From Ananas comosus (lineage: Eukaryota; Streptophyta; Magnoliopsida; Poales; Bromeliaceae), in contig NC_033631.1 in the NCBI RefSeq assembly GCF_001540865.1, forward strand, positions 9,555,133 through 9,619,132: a DNA stretch of 64,000 bases, in the 5' to 3' direction. The notes below the pieces were generated by a model. The model did no database searches. It had not been told where the DNA came from and was given only the letters and a program-made list of their open reading frames with translations. Each line of letters begins with the position of its first letter. Position 1 is the stretch's first letter. Shown here in pieces: positions 1 to 11,762 of the stretch. A program made the position numbers and the translations under genes.

Positions 1-1343
1 TTCCATTAAAATAAACACATCTTAAATTTTACACTCTTTGATCTTCAAACTTCAAAACCCTTTTCTAGGAGAGAGAGTTTTTCAGATTTCCTTTATTTTA
101 TTAGAATAAAAGAGCGCAAATTTATACTATTTTTTTTCTTTTGAGTGTACAACTAGGATCGCTCTAAAATTAGGGATAATACTTCAACGGGGCCTTCTTA
201 TTTGCTGCTACTTATTAATTTTACCTCATCTAATAATCATTAGATATTTTTTAATACTAAAACCTAAAAATATAAAATTAAATTTTAGAGAAAAGAATTA
301 CAACGATTCGAGAGAAATAAAAATTTTATTTGATGACGATTTATAATTTTTTAACAAAATATTATTGAAAAGCTTCTCAGTGAAGTTTTTTCCTCTCAAA
401 ACTAAGTCTATGTCTTAAAGTAACGTTTGGTTCGGGTATAAGCAAGAACTAGTTATTACAGAAATAGGTACAAGTATGAGGATAAAAAAAATAGTGTTTG
501 GATGAAAATTGGATTGTTCCCAGAAATAAGAATAATTTTATGTAATTTTATATAGAAAATGAAGGTGTCGATGGGAATAATCGAGAACTAAGTAAAAAAG
601 TAAAGAAAGATTTTTGATCAACATTGAAAAAGACATAAAGAAAATGATACAAAAGGGCAAATTCCTTGGGCCCTTGCATTTACAAAATGTTTGCATTCCT
701 CACGTGTGAACCAACGTCCAAATTTGCCCCACTCTCTGGCAGGCGGAAAATTTTAGAATGCACCTGATATATTGGTGACGTAGCGTAAAAAATCAATCAA
801 ATATTTCTTTTTAAAAATAAATGTCCCATTATGATTATAAAAAATATTTTTATTATATTTTTATTTGAAAAATAGATATGTGATTGGCTTGTTATTAATG
901 ACATGGTGTAAGTGTTACAGTGTAGAATTTCTCCTGGCCTGCTCTCTCCCTATAAAAATGAACACTCGATAAATAGGATCTATATTTTGTATTCATCCAT
1001 TTAAGAGTTTAATTTTAAAAAAATAATTTATATGACTATTTAAAAAATAGTACCCCTTGGATATATACGAAGCAAGATTTATGCTCTAATCATAAATGGA
1101 CAGGTAGCATTGTTCTTATCAAAATAATAAATTATTTGTAAATAAATATAATTTAAAAGTTCATATTTTATTATTTAATATTGCTATAATTCTGATTTCA
1201 GTATCTCACTCTTTGAAAGTTGATAGAAAAATTATTAGCCGCAAGTGATGCATCAATAATTTAGTATATTCTGTTAAATTATATAAAATAGTAGTTTTTC
1301 TCCGAAAGCATAAGTTATTTTGAAAATTGTATTTTTATATATA
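1..1343. other. AT-rich intergenic DNA, no gene seen
   Basis: No convincing coding sequence on either strand. Around 420-560 there is text resembling the end of a PIF/Harbinger-like MITE (ACGTTTGGTTCGGG), but I did not find a matching opposite end. A weak inverted repeat may lie at about 765-915. Nothing else is supported. Confidence 0.6.
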
Positions 1344-1571
1344 GGCTGGGGCTATTGTGCTGGTAAAAGTACCAAATATTTGATACTTGTAAATTTTTTA
1401 CCATTAGATCTACTCTTATGATCATTTTCAATCGTTAAATTATATTATACAACCAACCACTCACTCAACCCTAGGGAGCCCACATCATCCTAATTGCATT
1501 TTCCTTAATCCAATGACCAAAAATCTAAAAACACCAATAACTTGGTACTTTTAAAAGCATAGAAGCTCAAT
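1344..1571. mobile_element. Small inverted-repeat element, family B copy 1
   Basis: The left end (GGCTATTGTGCTGGTAAAAG) and the reverse complement of the right end (GAGCTTCTATGCTTTTAAAA) are related, and both are followed by a second copy of the stem motif. The middle contains CCTAGGG and a TCCAATGACCAAAAATC segment found in the other copies of this family. A (TA)n(GA)n microsatellite abuts the right end. There is no coding capacity, so it is a MITE-like non-autonomous element. Confidence 0.6.

Positions 1572-1573
<2 letters not shown>

Positions 1574-1621
<48 letters not shown>
1574..1621. repeat. Compound (TA)n(GA)n microsatellite
   Basis: About ten TA units pass directly into about fourteen GA units. 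It sits exactly between two family B elements. Confidence 0.95.
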
Positions 1622-2450
<829 letters not shown>

Positions 2451-2467
2451 AAATGATATATATATAT

Positions 2468-3012
2468 AGTTCGGCTACTCTTATGAGTACGATTACGATT
2501 GCCTTCGTACTCATAAGTCTTTTTCGATGATAGAGTTTCCGAATCGATGATCCATATTATTAAACGTTATCTAGAGCATTTAAAACCTTTATAAATCAAA
2601 TTTAATAATTTTTTGACATCATTTACCTTATGATCAAAAGATCTCAAAATTGATAATTTTTAATGACCGGTATGAAATAATTGTTAGTTTAACGGCGTAA
2701 AAGAATCGGAATCGTTTGAATTTTTGATAAAAAATTCTATTCACTATCTAGATAAAAATCAATGACTCTAATCTTAAATTAAAGGATCCGATCATCCATT
2801 TTTAGGACGTCATTCGATTTTGACCATTCATTTTATACCCACTTGATGGACTTTATTATGATTTCGAAAAATTACGAAATTTATTTTTTAGAAGTTTCAA
2901 ATACTCTAGATCATATTTAATGGAGCGGATCGTCGATTCAAAATCTCCATCATCGAAAACGATCTATGAGTACGAAGGGCACTGTACTCATAAGATATAG
3001 TAGCCGGACTCT
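2468..3012. mobile_element. Small inverted-repeat element, family A copy 1 (545 bp)
   Basis: Left end GTTCGGCTACTCTTATGAG; right end, on the reverse strand, GAGTCCGGCTACTATATC. Each end contains a hairpin (TTATGAGTAC pairing with GTACTCATAA on the left). The inverted-repeat arms are over 100 bp. It is flanked by TA repeats. The copies at 42787-43331 and 44591-45135 are also 545 bp long by coordinates. Confidence 0.8.
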
Positions 3013-3353
3013 ATATATCTATATAGATATATAGAGTCCGGCTACTATATCTTATGAGTACAGTGCCCTTCGTACTCATAGATCGTTTTCGATGATGGAG
3101 ATTTTGAATCGACGATCCGCTCCATTAAATATGATCTAGAGTATTTGAAACTTCTAAAAAATAAATTTCGTAATTTTTCGAAATCATAATAAAGTCCATC
3201 AAGTGGGTATAAAATGAATGGTCAAAATCGAATGACGTCCTAAAAATGGATGATCGGATCCTTTAATTTAAGATTAGAGTCATTGATTTTTATCTAGATA
3301 GTGAATAGAATTTTTTATCAAAAATTCAAACGATTCCGATTCTTTTACGCCGT
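2692..3353. repeat. Perfect 662-bp palindrome ending at an N
   Basis: Every segment I compared from 2692 to 3022 is mirrored exactly in 3023-3353, with the centre in a short TA/TCTATA tract. The right arm ends one base before the N at 3354. The palindrome joins the right part of family A copy 1 to the left part of copy 2. Exact identity over 331-bp arms, while other copies of the family have diverged, points to a very recent inversion or to an assembly artefact. Confidence 0.9.
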
Positions 3354-3495
3354 NGAAAAATTACGAAATTTATTTTGTAAAAGTTTCAAATATTTTAGAT
3401 TATATTTAACGGAGTGGATCGTCGATTCGGAAGTCCTAACATCGAAAACAACTTATAAGTACAAAGGGCTCTATACTCATAAGAGTATAGTAGCC

Positions 3496-3502
<7 letters not shown>
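3033..3502. mobile_element. Family A copy 2, with an N and an internal deletion
   Basis: Begins GAGTCCGGCTACTATATC and ends GTATAGTAGCCCTACTC. Its left 320 bp is the exact mirror of copy 1. After the N at 3354 the sequence resumes about 75 bp further along the element, so this copy is shorter than 545 bp. A (CT)n(TA)n microsatellite follows. Confidence 0.7.
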
Positions 3503-3551
<49 letters not shown>

Positions 3552-3561
3552 ATATATATGA
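3500..3561. repeat. Compound (CT)n(TA)n microsatellite
   Basis: CT repeat of about 32 bases followed by TA repeat. It is the mirror image of the (TA)n(GA)n tracts that lie to the left of the neighbouring elements. Confidence 0.9.
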
Positions 3562-4659
3562 TACAGCAATACAGGATAGGGAAATCATAAGGGGAAAAAA
3601 AATGAAAAATGAAGAGGGCATGGGGAAAGACGAAAGTTAGAATTGTGCAAGGACTTGCTCATCTTTATGTTTCTTTGAGATAGGTTTCTCAACTTTTTTT
3701 CTTTTTCTTTTTTTTTTTGTTTGAATTGACATCCTCTAGCTTCCAATTCCCTTAATTTACCTTATTTTCAACAATTAAATTAAATATTATTTGAATTTAT
3801 AGTTTGAAATATTTTGTTAGCTGTTGAAATTGTAAATTTGGTTTAACTACTAATGGTTGATGGCTAATGGAGCTTCCTATTCCACCCTTCAAGCTTTTGC
3901 CCATGATTAGCAATGCCCAAATTGATCATTGTTGTAGCTTATCCCAAAAGCAGTTGATACCTGATTTTCTTCAGTTGCTGCAGCACACTTTGGCCCAATT
4001 CAATTAGATGGCCTAAACCCTTTCCCAAAATTCAGTTGCTTTTAAGTTTCATTAGAAAGTTAAATTATTATACCATTACTTCATTAGAAAGTTAAATCGA
4101 GTTTGATTGGGAGACCTAATTGAAGGAAAACAAATTCAAAGAGTTTAATGCAAAAAATGTACTGAAATTTTGCTAGTTCAGTAGCCAATCTAATATGCTT
4201 ATCCCCATTACTTGCAAGGAAATAAAAGCTACCTGTTTATAAAGAAACAGATGCCTCTGTAAACTTTTTAGACTTTTGCATGAGAAACTAACAAGTAGCA
4301 GTCAACAAGAGAAGTAATGAGAATTCAAAAAGAAGCCCAAGTTCCTGAAAATATATACAAATTAAGCTACAAAGTGTCATTGCCACAACAAAAGATAAAA
4401 TGGAGCTTTCGAATTCTTTTCCTTTGTTTTCGGGGTTACGCGGATGATTAAAATGTCATTATAATATACAACACGAATAACTCAAAACTACATTAACAAG
4501 AGAGCGCGCAGATTCATGTATTTCTTAGTAAAAGACATCTATCTCCCTTATTAATTTCCCACAATAAGCAAACATCTCACATACGATGGGGATTATCCGA
4601 AATGAAAACCATCTTTTTTTTTTCTGTTTACTTCACGGCACGAGCTCTCTGGCACAGCT
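3562..4659. other. Intergenic region downstream of the epimerase gene
   Basis: Moderately AT-rich with homopolymer T tracts near 3700. The last few hundred bases (about 4300-4659) probably hold the 3' untranslated region of the minus-strand gene. I see no coding sequence or recognisable transposon. Confidence 0.5.
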
Positions 4660-5764
4660 TCAGCTTGTAGCGATCCGCTGCTCGGCAATCCAAGTTTGCT
4701 CAGGCTCTAGGAGGACCTTTCCTATCTGAAATTGTATTACGTCCACATCAGTGTGCGACATTCAATGAAATGGTGAGTAATAGTGTATTTAACATTACTA
4801 CCTTAGCATTTTCCACACAGACGAAATCTTTGTAGCAAGATTCCATCGACAAGTACGGGTTCCAGAGAACTGCATCCGACCAGCTACATAGGCAATGAAA
4901 GCAAAAATCAATGTTGAGTAGCCTTAATCGAAGTAATGAGAAGGGAGACAACTAAAAAGTTTTGAAGTGAAAAGAATAATAGGTACTTCGTATTTTGGAT
5001 AGTGATTGCATCGCCCAATCCATTGTCTAGGTGGAGCTGATTAGGCGCATCGAGGTAAACGCAATCAACAAAGCCGGGAAAGGTAATAACGTCCCTGCAT
5101 CAACGATCAAGTTGGTGAGCTCTTCCAAGTAAATGCGATTGCTCGTCATGAATTACAGGGAAATTGAGAATTCAGAAGACACAAAATAGAAAAATGGTCA
5201 CTTGCATCGGCTCGTTGGGCATTGGATAATTAAAGGTTTTTTTTGAGAAATTTTAGAGAGAGCAAACAGAAAGGAAAGTTATACAGACCTTTCCTCCGTA
5301 CCCTCGAGAGGATTAGAAGGGTCTGGATCCTTGTTTAGAGTCTTGCAGCCCTTCAGACCTTTCACTGATACACCAGTTATAGATGCCTGAACAAGAATTG
5401 AAAAGAAAAAATGGCAATGAAGAATTCAAAATTTTGAAATATTAAAATATAAAGACTGAAGGAAAGTTGAGGTTTAAATAGTTCTTACACGGAAGTAAGT
5501 GTGGAGCGCTGTGCTAAACGATAATTGCTTCTTGTCCGTATTTGTTACAGTTAGGGTTGTCGACAGACTCTTTGAGTGTAAAGTCACCTACATAACAATT
5601 CCCGATATGCTGTTAAGTAACAAAACATAGTAAATAAGATGGAAATGAAAGCATCAGAAAGAAATAAGCATATCCAAGTTAGTAAGTAAACACAGCAGTG
5701 GTAAAAGCAACCACAAGTATATCCCAGCCGTCTTCATGCAAGTCATTTTCAACATAGCGAACAT

Positions 5765-5795
<31 letters not shown>

Positions 5796-8700
5796 TTCTT
5801 CTTCTTTTTGTGTATGTGTGTGTGTGTCTCTGTGTGTGTGTGTGTGAAAGCTGAAACAACTTAAGGGGAAAAACTAACAAACATGGAATTTTAGTGCAGT
5901 GTATACTGGCGGAAAAAAGAAGAAAGAAGAATTATCGTGAGATGATGAAGAAAGTTTTGTAACCGTGTGTATTAGAGTGACAAGATTTCCCGACTTTGTT
6001 TGCATCAAAAGAGCTTCAAACAGAACGGTAGTATGAAATTGAACGTAGTAAAATTGTTATCTGTTAATACAGCACGCAGAATTTAAGAGCAATTTCATAA
6101 AATGTGTTTGAGTACTACAGCAAATAGTTTCTAAAAAATTAATGAACAATTGAAAGCGTGAAATGTAAAAGTAATTTAACCTTGTATAAAGCTTGGAAGC
6201 TGAAATCCCACATTGAGCGACTATAGGAGTCATCTTTTAGTTCCAAAGTCACAACTGGATCTCCCTCACTGACTTCAGAGTCAGCAATAGACCAATTCAT
6301 GTTCCTTGCAAATCCATGCTATCAAAAAGCAGAAGAAAACTCTGATTTAATAAGAAAGATTAAGGATAGGGGCAAGCACCTCAAGAAATGCTAAAACCAA
6401 GTAAGCAAGCATGTAAGGCACAATTGATGACATACGTCAACTTAGTCCAACCCTACCTAACTTATACCTAACTTACCTATGTACTTGATTGGAAATTCTG
6501 AATCCAAGTGCAGTTAAATCGTGTTAGCTTTGTACATGATTAGAAATTCTGGATCCAGGTGAAGCTCCATTAGTTTGGACGTTGGAATATTGTTAATTGC
6601 ATGGTTTACTCAACGAATTGGCTTGTATATGGTTTGTTCTGTCGATCCCCAGATGGAACAAGACATGAATGGATGAAGGAAAGAATTCGTTTGGGAGTGT
6701 TCATGAGTCATGACAATGCATTACTTTATGGCTTAATACAAAATGCTAAAGATAGCAATAAAGCCAATATGTATTTACAGACTGGCCATATAAGAGGATC
6801 AGCGAAAAAATGAGACAGGTAAAATAATAATAATAATAATAATCCAAACCAACAATTTTAAGGTCATTAATGACGGTATGGCGGTAACTGAAAAGACTGA
6901 GGTATATAAGAAGCTGGGATTACATCGACTTCAGCTGACATTGTTACTGAGAACAAACAAATTAGTCATGAAGCAGAGATTAGCTGAGCTTCTACTAACA
7001 AGAGGTGCTTGAGCTCATGACCAGCTTAATGGCTGCATATGTTGGGAGGAAGAACTTTGGAGAATCTTAGTACGATAACAGTTGTAGCCCCCTTAACTGG
7101 AGCACTTGGCAACTTGCATTGCAATAATCTTTACCATATGGCTTGAAAAGCACTCGGCATTTTACAGAAAGGGTGCGTTTGGTTCGCATTATGAAAGATT
7201 ACTAGGAATAAAAGATATCCGAGAATCTTATTCCTATTCATCCTATTACTAAGAATGTGGAATTCCTGTGTTTGGTTCGCACGGTAATATTTATTAGCCA
7301 TGTTATTTAATATTACAAAAAATATACAATTAATTAATTTATTTATTCATTTAATTTTAGATAATGTTATCAAAAGTTTCAACATCTTTTTAGAAAAGAG
7401 AGAGAGAGAGTATAAGTTAGAGAGAGAGAGCATAATTAAAAAAATAGAAAGAAAAATATAGTCGAAATTAGAGNTTGAAAAGCACTCGGCATTTTACGGA
7501 AAAAGCCATAAACAAATTGTCAGCATCAAAAATAGTACATAGAATCATTCCATATACCAGCATCCCAAAATGTAAGTTCGCATTCTAAAGATGACCTATT
7601 TTGAAATGATTCTGACCGGCAACCTAAAACAAGCAATCACCCTTTAGCTAAATGTAGCTCAGAGTCAGTTAAACAATGAAAGATGCAAATATACCTGCTG
7701 CATAGGACCAGGACCGAATTGTGGGAAGCAATGTGGGATTCCTCCACTGGTTCCAAACAAAAATTAACAAATAAGTCAGGTCAAAAGGAGAATTCAATAC
7801 TGATAACGATTTGATTAAAATGCAGATGAGTAGCTTTTTCAAACTACATTTGTGAACTAGTTCGTGTAAATATGAAGTAACATTTATCTTGCCACTAGTA
7901 ATTTGTATAACCTGATAGGCTTCTTCCCATTGAACACTGCATCCGGTCGAACAAATAGGAGGTCCTTGCCATTCGGAACCTTCCAAGATGTGACGCAAGC
8001 TCCAAACAGATAGATCTCAGCTTCACTGCATAAAAACTAAGATAGCAACCATCAACTCTTCAAGAAAGCTAAGGTATATGGCTATCATGCGAAAAGAGAA
8101 AAATAGGATCAAATCCCCTTATACCTATCGGGGATTATACACATTTTTGTTTGGTTATAGGTTCGATATTCATGTAGAAATAAGAGGAAAACAGAGGTAA
8201 TCTGTTGGTATTTACAAGTTTCATGTCCCTACATCAATTGTTAAGCCAAGAAAGAAAAAATTGACTGCAATAAGAATTCAAACCTTGTGACTGAAAAGTA
8301 AGTTTTTTTTTTTGTGTGTGGAATTAAGTGTAAATCCAGCGATATAAGTATTATTGCTAAACTCAGTCTCACTCCACAGTAGTGTAAGCTACTCTCCGAA
8401 TCCTCTCGAGGGCAATAAGCAAAACAATAATGGAGAAAGAACAAGATACATTATCCGAAGAACTTTAAACTTTAAATCTCTAATCTATATAACTGTTATC
8501 CTAAAAAGTCATTTAATTTACTTCTAAACTCTTCACACTCAACTGAAAAGTCCCAATTTGACCTCAACACTCCAATGCAACACCTCTCCCTCCACACACA
8601 CAAAGGAGCCATTTTTAAACCGTGATTGCGTAAACTATCCCCTATGAAGCAAAACCCTAATCCCCAAATCACCAAATTAAAGCAAATGAAAGAGATTAAC

Positions 8701-9017
8701 CTGCCATTAGGTGAGCTCAAATCGACCTTGGGGAGCCCCCCGTTTCCTTCGGAGATCTTAACACCCGGAGCCAAAGTTTTTTGCCCCAAGCTCGCATAAG
8801 CGATCCCAAATCGCCTGCGCGAGAACGAACCAAGAGGTAATGCTTCAATCTTTATAGGAATATGATAACAAAATGGATCCGATTGCAATAGAAATAAGGG
8901 TAATTGCTTGCCGAATCACGAAGGGTTTGCGTACCTACGATGGCGCGGGGAGTTTGGGTTGGAGAGAGTTAGGGTTTTGAAGGAGGAGGAAGAGGAAATG
9001 GAGACGCTCGACGCCAT
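4660..9017 (-). CDS. Glucose-6-phosphate 1-epimerase-like protein, predicted plastid-targeted
   Basis: Predicted aldose-1-epimerase-fold enzyme of the YeaD/glucose-6-phosphate 1-epimerase group, which interconverts the alpha and beta anomers of hexose 6-phosphates. Ten exons read on the minus strand: 9017-8935, 8814-8701, 8025-7912, 7746-7695, 6318-6181, 5587-5489, 5386-5289, 5094-4987, 4883-4802 and 4725-4660. All have GT-AG boundaries and continuous phase, giving 317 residues. The first 28 residues (MASSVSISSSSSFKTLTLSN) are Ser/Thr-rich like a chloroplast transit peptide. Then come SEAEIYLFGACVTSWKV, GGIPHCFPQFGPG, HGFARNMNWS, STALHTYFRAS, RDVITFPGFVDCVYLDAPN and NWSDAVLWNP, in the order of Arabidopsis At5g66530 (about 307 aa). 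The HGFAR and ALHTYF segments hold the conserved histidines of the fold. The start is the first ATG in frame with the transit-like sequence. The gene looks intact. Substrate specificity is inferred from family only. Confidence 0.93.
5767..5846. repeat. (TCA)n(TTC)n(TG)n compound microsatellite in an intron
   Basis: Lies in the intron between exons 5 and 6 of the epimerase gene. TCA units pass into CTT units and then into interrupted TG repeats. Confidence 0.9.
7143..7500. mobile_element. Probable MITE fragment in an intron, bounded by a repeated 26-bp sequence and an N
   Basis: In the intron between exons 4 and 5 of the epimerase gene. The motif TTGAAAAGCACTCGGCATTT occurs at about 7143 and again right after the N at 7474, with one difference in the following bases. 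Between them lies GGGTGCGTTTGGTTCGCA, a common MITE terminus, but no complete right end. Either an element inserted and the locus was mis-assembled at the N, or the repeat marks overlapping contig ends joined without trimming. Confidence 0.55.
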
Positions 9018-9268
9018 TATCGACCTGGGTTTGGAGAATTGAGGAGCCTCCTCGAGCACGGAGGGGTCGTTGAGCTATAAAGCTTAGACCTTTGTTGTTC
9101 ACTATTATGAAGCTCAATCCCTCAAAAAAAAAAAAAAAAAAAAAAAAAGTAGGTAAAATTGTTGGAAATCCCCTCAACTATATTCTATTTTGAATAGGCC
9201 CTTTTACCGTATTTTTAGATTAAAAATAAAGCAAGAAAATTAAAAGTTCAAGGGAGCCATTTGAACAT

Positions 9269-9857
9269 AGAATATAGGGCAATTGCTTATATATCCGTGA
9301 AATATTTTTGATTTTTTAATTTATCTTTTTTAGAAGGTTAATATTAAAAATATTTTTTTTATATTTTTAGTTTTTTTAATATTAAAAATATTCTTTTTAG
9401 AGTTAAACTCTATTAATAAACTGTTGGCAATAGCCGTTATCTCTGTAAAATTACTATTTTGCTCTTTTAATATATCTTTCTAACATGATCAACTTTTCTA
9501 ATTTGCCCTTAAGTTAGAGATAAAAGAAGTATTTTGATTTTTTGTCTTTTTAAATACACTTTTCTACTATCACCAACTTTTCTAATTTATTTTTAAGTTA
9601 GGAACAAAAAAAAGTATTTTCTTTTTATCATCACTAACTTTTTTAATTTATCCTTAAGTCTTAAGTTAAGGGCAAAAGATGTATATTAATTTTTTTTATT
9701 CTGCTAGACATTTAACTCACGTTTAACTTGAAATAACTTAACGGATGGTAACTGTAGAAATATTTCTGAATAACGGAGAAACATATCACGATTATATTGG
9801 AAAAAAAAGTGAAGATAAATTAAATATTTTTGAAGTTTTATATATAGCAATTATCCT
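9269..9857. mobile_element. AT-rich MITE-like element with long inverted ends
   Basis: GCAATTGCTTATATATCC followed by GTGAAATATTTTTGA on the left corresponds to the reverse complement of TTTTGAAGTTTTATATATAG plus CAATTATCC on the right. The intervening sequence contains several repeats of a TCTAATTT(A/G)-like text. It lies just upstream of the epimerase gene and has no coding capacity. Confidence 0.5.
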
Positions 9858-10940
9858 TAGAATATAGGTTGGGGACCATACATTTTTAATCGAAACACAA
9901 AGAATTGGAGTCGGCAACTTGATGGGACTTGGGAGAGAATGCCGACTTTATGTTTTTAGCAAGAGTTTTATTCCGGGATGATAGTGGGATATGCCGTGTG
10001 GATGAGTGGTAAAGAAGAGGAGAGGATTTGTATCCAATTTCACAAAGTTTTTTCATGTTGTTTTTTGTATTTCAAAACAGCAAAAGGGATATATTTTATA
10101 AAGTTTTATAATTTTAGAATATATATATATTGAGTAAACAGGGATATATCTTATTTATAATTTCAGAATATTGTACTAAATTAATTTATGTTTATCTGGA
10201 TGCACGGACATTTTGTTTGAAATTATTTTTCTAGTTACTTAATGATGTGGTAATTAATTAACGAGTACGTAATATTTAATTAGATCCCTGTTGGGATGCA
10301 TAATTATATTGTGTCATATATTTTTTTATTTGCTAAAAAATATTGTACAATTTCAAATATGTAGAATAGAATATTATATTGGTATTCAAGATATTTTTTC
10401 GAAATAAAATAAATCACATTATTGGTAAATATGTTATCCTATCAAATTACGAATATCAAGACTTTTTAAAAAGTAATAATCAAACTCCTTGCTCATAATC
10501 ATGCTATTAGGCTCTATGTGAATGAATAAATATGTTATTTCGCATATTTTCTTTATTTGGCTAAAAAACATTGTATATTTAATTAAGAAGAAGTATGATA
10601 AAATATTTATAATAAAATATCATATTCGGACTTCAAGTTAAATTTTCAGAATAGAATAAGTTATCTCGTAGATAAAATATGTTATTATATCAAATCATAA
10701 ATAGCAAAATATTTGAAGCAAAAAATCAAACTCTTTACCTATAAGTTACAATCATACTATAAAATCGTAATACTGAATAAATTATTCTTGACTAACTCAT
10801 TCCAGCATCTAAACACAGTCATAGCGAATAAATTTTTTTTATTTTCGGGATAAGTTATTTTTGGATAACTTATTCTGTTATCCAAGCATGAACTACTACT
10901 TTTTATTTATTCAAAATATGGAAAAATCAACTCATATTTG
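9858..10940. other. Repeat-rich intergenic region
   Basis: AT-rich. Several copies of a weak motif around TAAATATGTTAT and ATAATCATACTAT suggest decayed MITEs, and GGATAACTTATTCTGTTATCC near 10870 is locally palindromic. I could not define element ends and see no gene. Confidence 0.4.
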
Positions 10941-10984
10941 TAGCAGGAGAAATCACAGAAGAGAGTTTGGCCAATATTGGAACC

Positions 10985-11390
10985 TTCTCCCTCTGAAACT
11001 ACAAATCCAACTCAATTCATTGAAATTGAAGCAGTGTTGAAAGCAATCAAATTTCTCTTGGGTACTTTCCCAGGAGAATGAATTTAGATATTTTCGGACT
11101 CAGCATTGATTATTAAAGCGATCCACTTCAGATCTGACCAATCTGAGTCATTTACTTGGGGCGCTACAATAAAGCTCAAAACGCTTTAGTCTTTCATCGA
11201 CGAATGTCACGTTTTCTTTTTTGAATGGAATTCTTGCTTCTCCAAAAATGCCATGTAAGCTGATCAACAAGCTAATTGAGATTTATCTAGCGAAAAATGT
11301 ACTGTGTGATTCTCTTTTCAGGACTTTCTTAATTTTGTATCGCCTCATTTTGTTTAAGTGAATTTTTGCTCTGGGGCGATTTCCCTAAAA
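10985..11390 (+). pseudogene. Degenerate RNase H-like (RVT_3) fragment of a retrotransposon
   Basis: Read on the plus strand with frame changes. EIEAVLKAIKFLLGTFPG is followed by FSDSALIIKAI, then HVFFFEWNS and KNAM-ADQQAN. This order resembles the RNase H domain found at the 3' end of plant LINEs and in stand-alone RVT_3 proteins: an acidic SDS motif near the start and an AD-x-x-A motif near the end. Several in-frame stops show it is dead. The match is by eye and the length is short, so another RNase H-fold source is possible. Confidence 0.45.
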
Positions 11391-11762
11391 AAAAAATCCT
11401 CACATTTCAGCAACTAAAATTTATTTTAATCTTCAATTTGCAACATTCACATGAAAATACAATGTTTACATATTAATTTGATGGTGTACAACAATGAAGA
11501 ACCAAAAAAAAAAACAAAAAACAGATGTTGGTTAATACAATTATTGCCCACAAACTTACAAGGGCATATTATTCACACAAAGGGCCTGATACCCAAAAGC
11601 CCTAAAACAAATCCCCATCAGATTACACAAGATCTTTTGAGACCTCATCACTCACACAAATTGATCAAATCCCCTGCAACTTTTTCTTTTTCCCCCATTT
11701 TTGCAGGGACAAATTAAAATTAAAACCTCAATCATGAATCCACCCCATCCACTAATTACAAT

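Noticed and set aside
3301..3561. 86-codon plus-strand frame crossing an N
   Set aside because: It lies wholly inside a family A element and the adjoining microsatellite and includes the ambiguous base.
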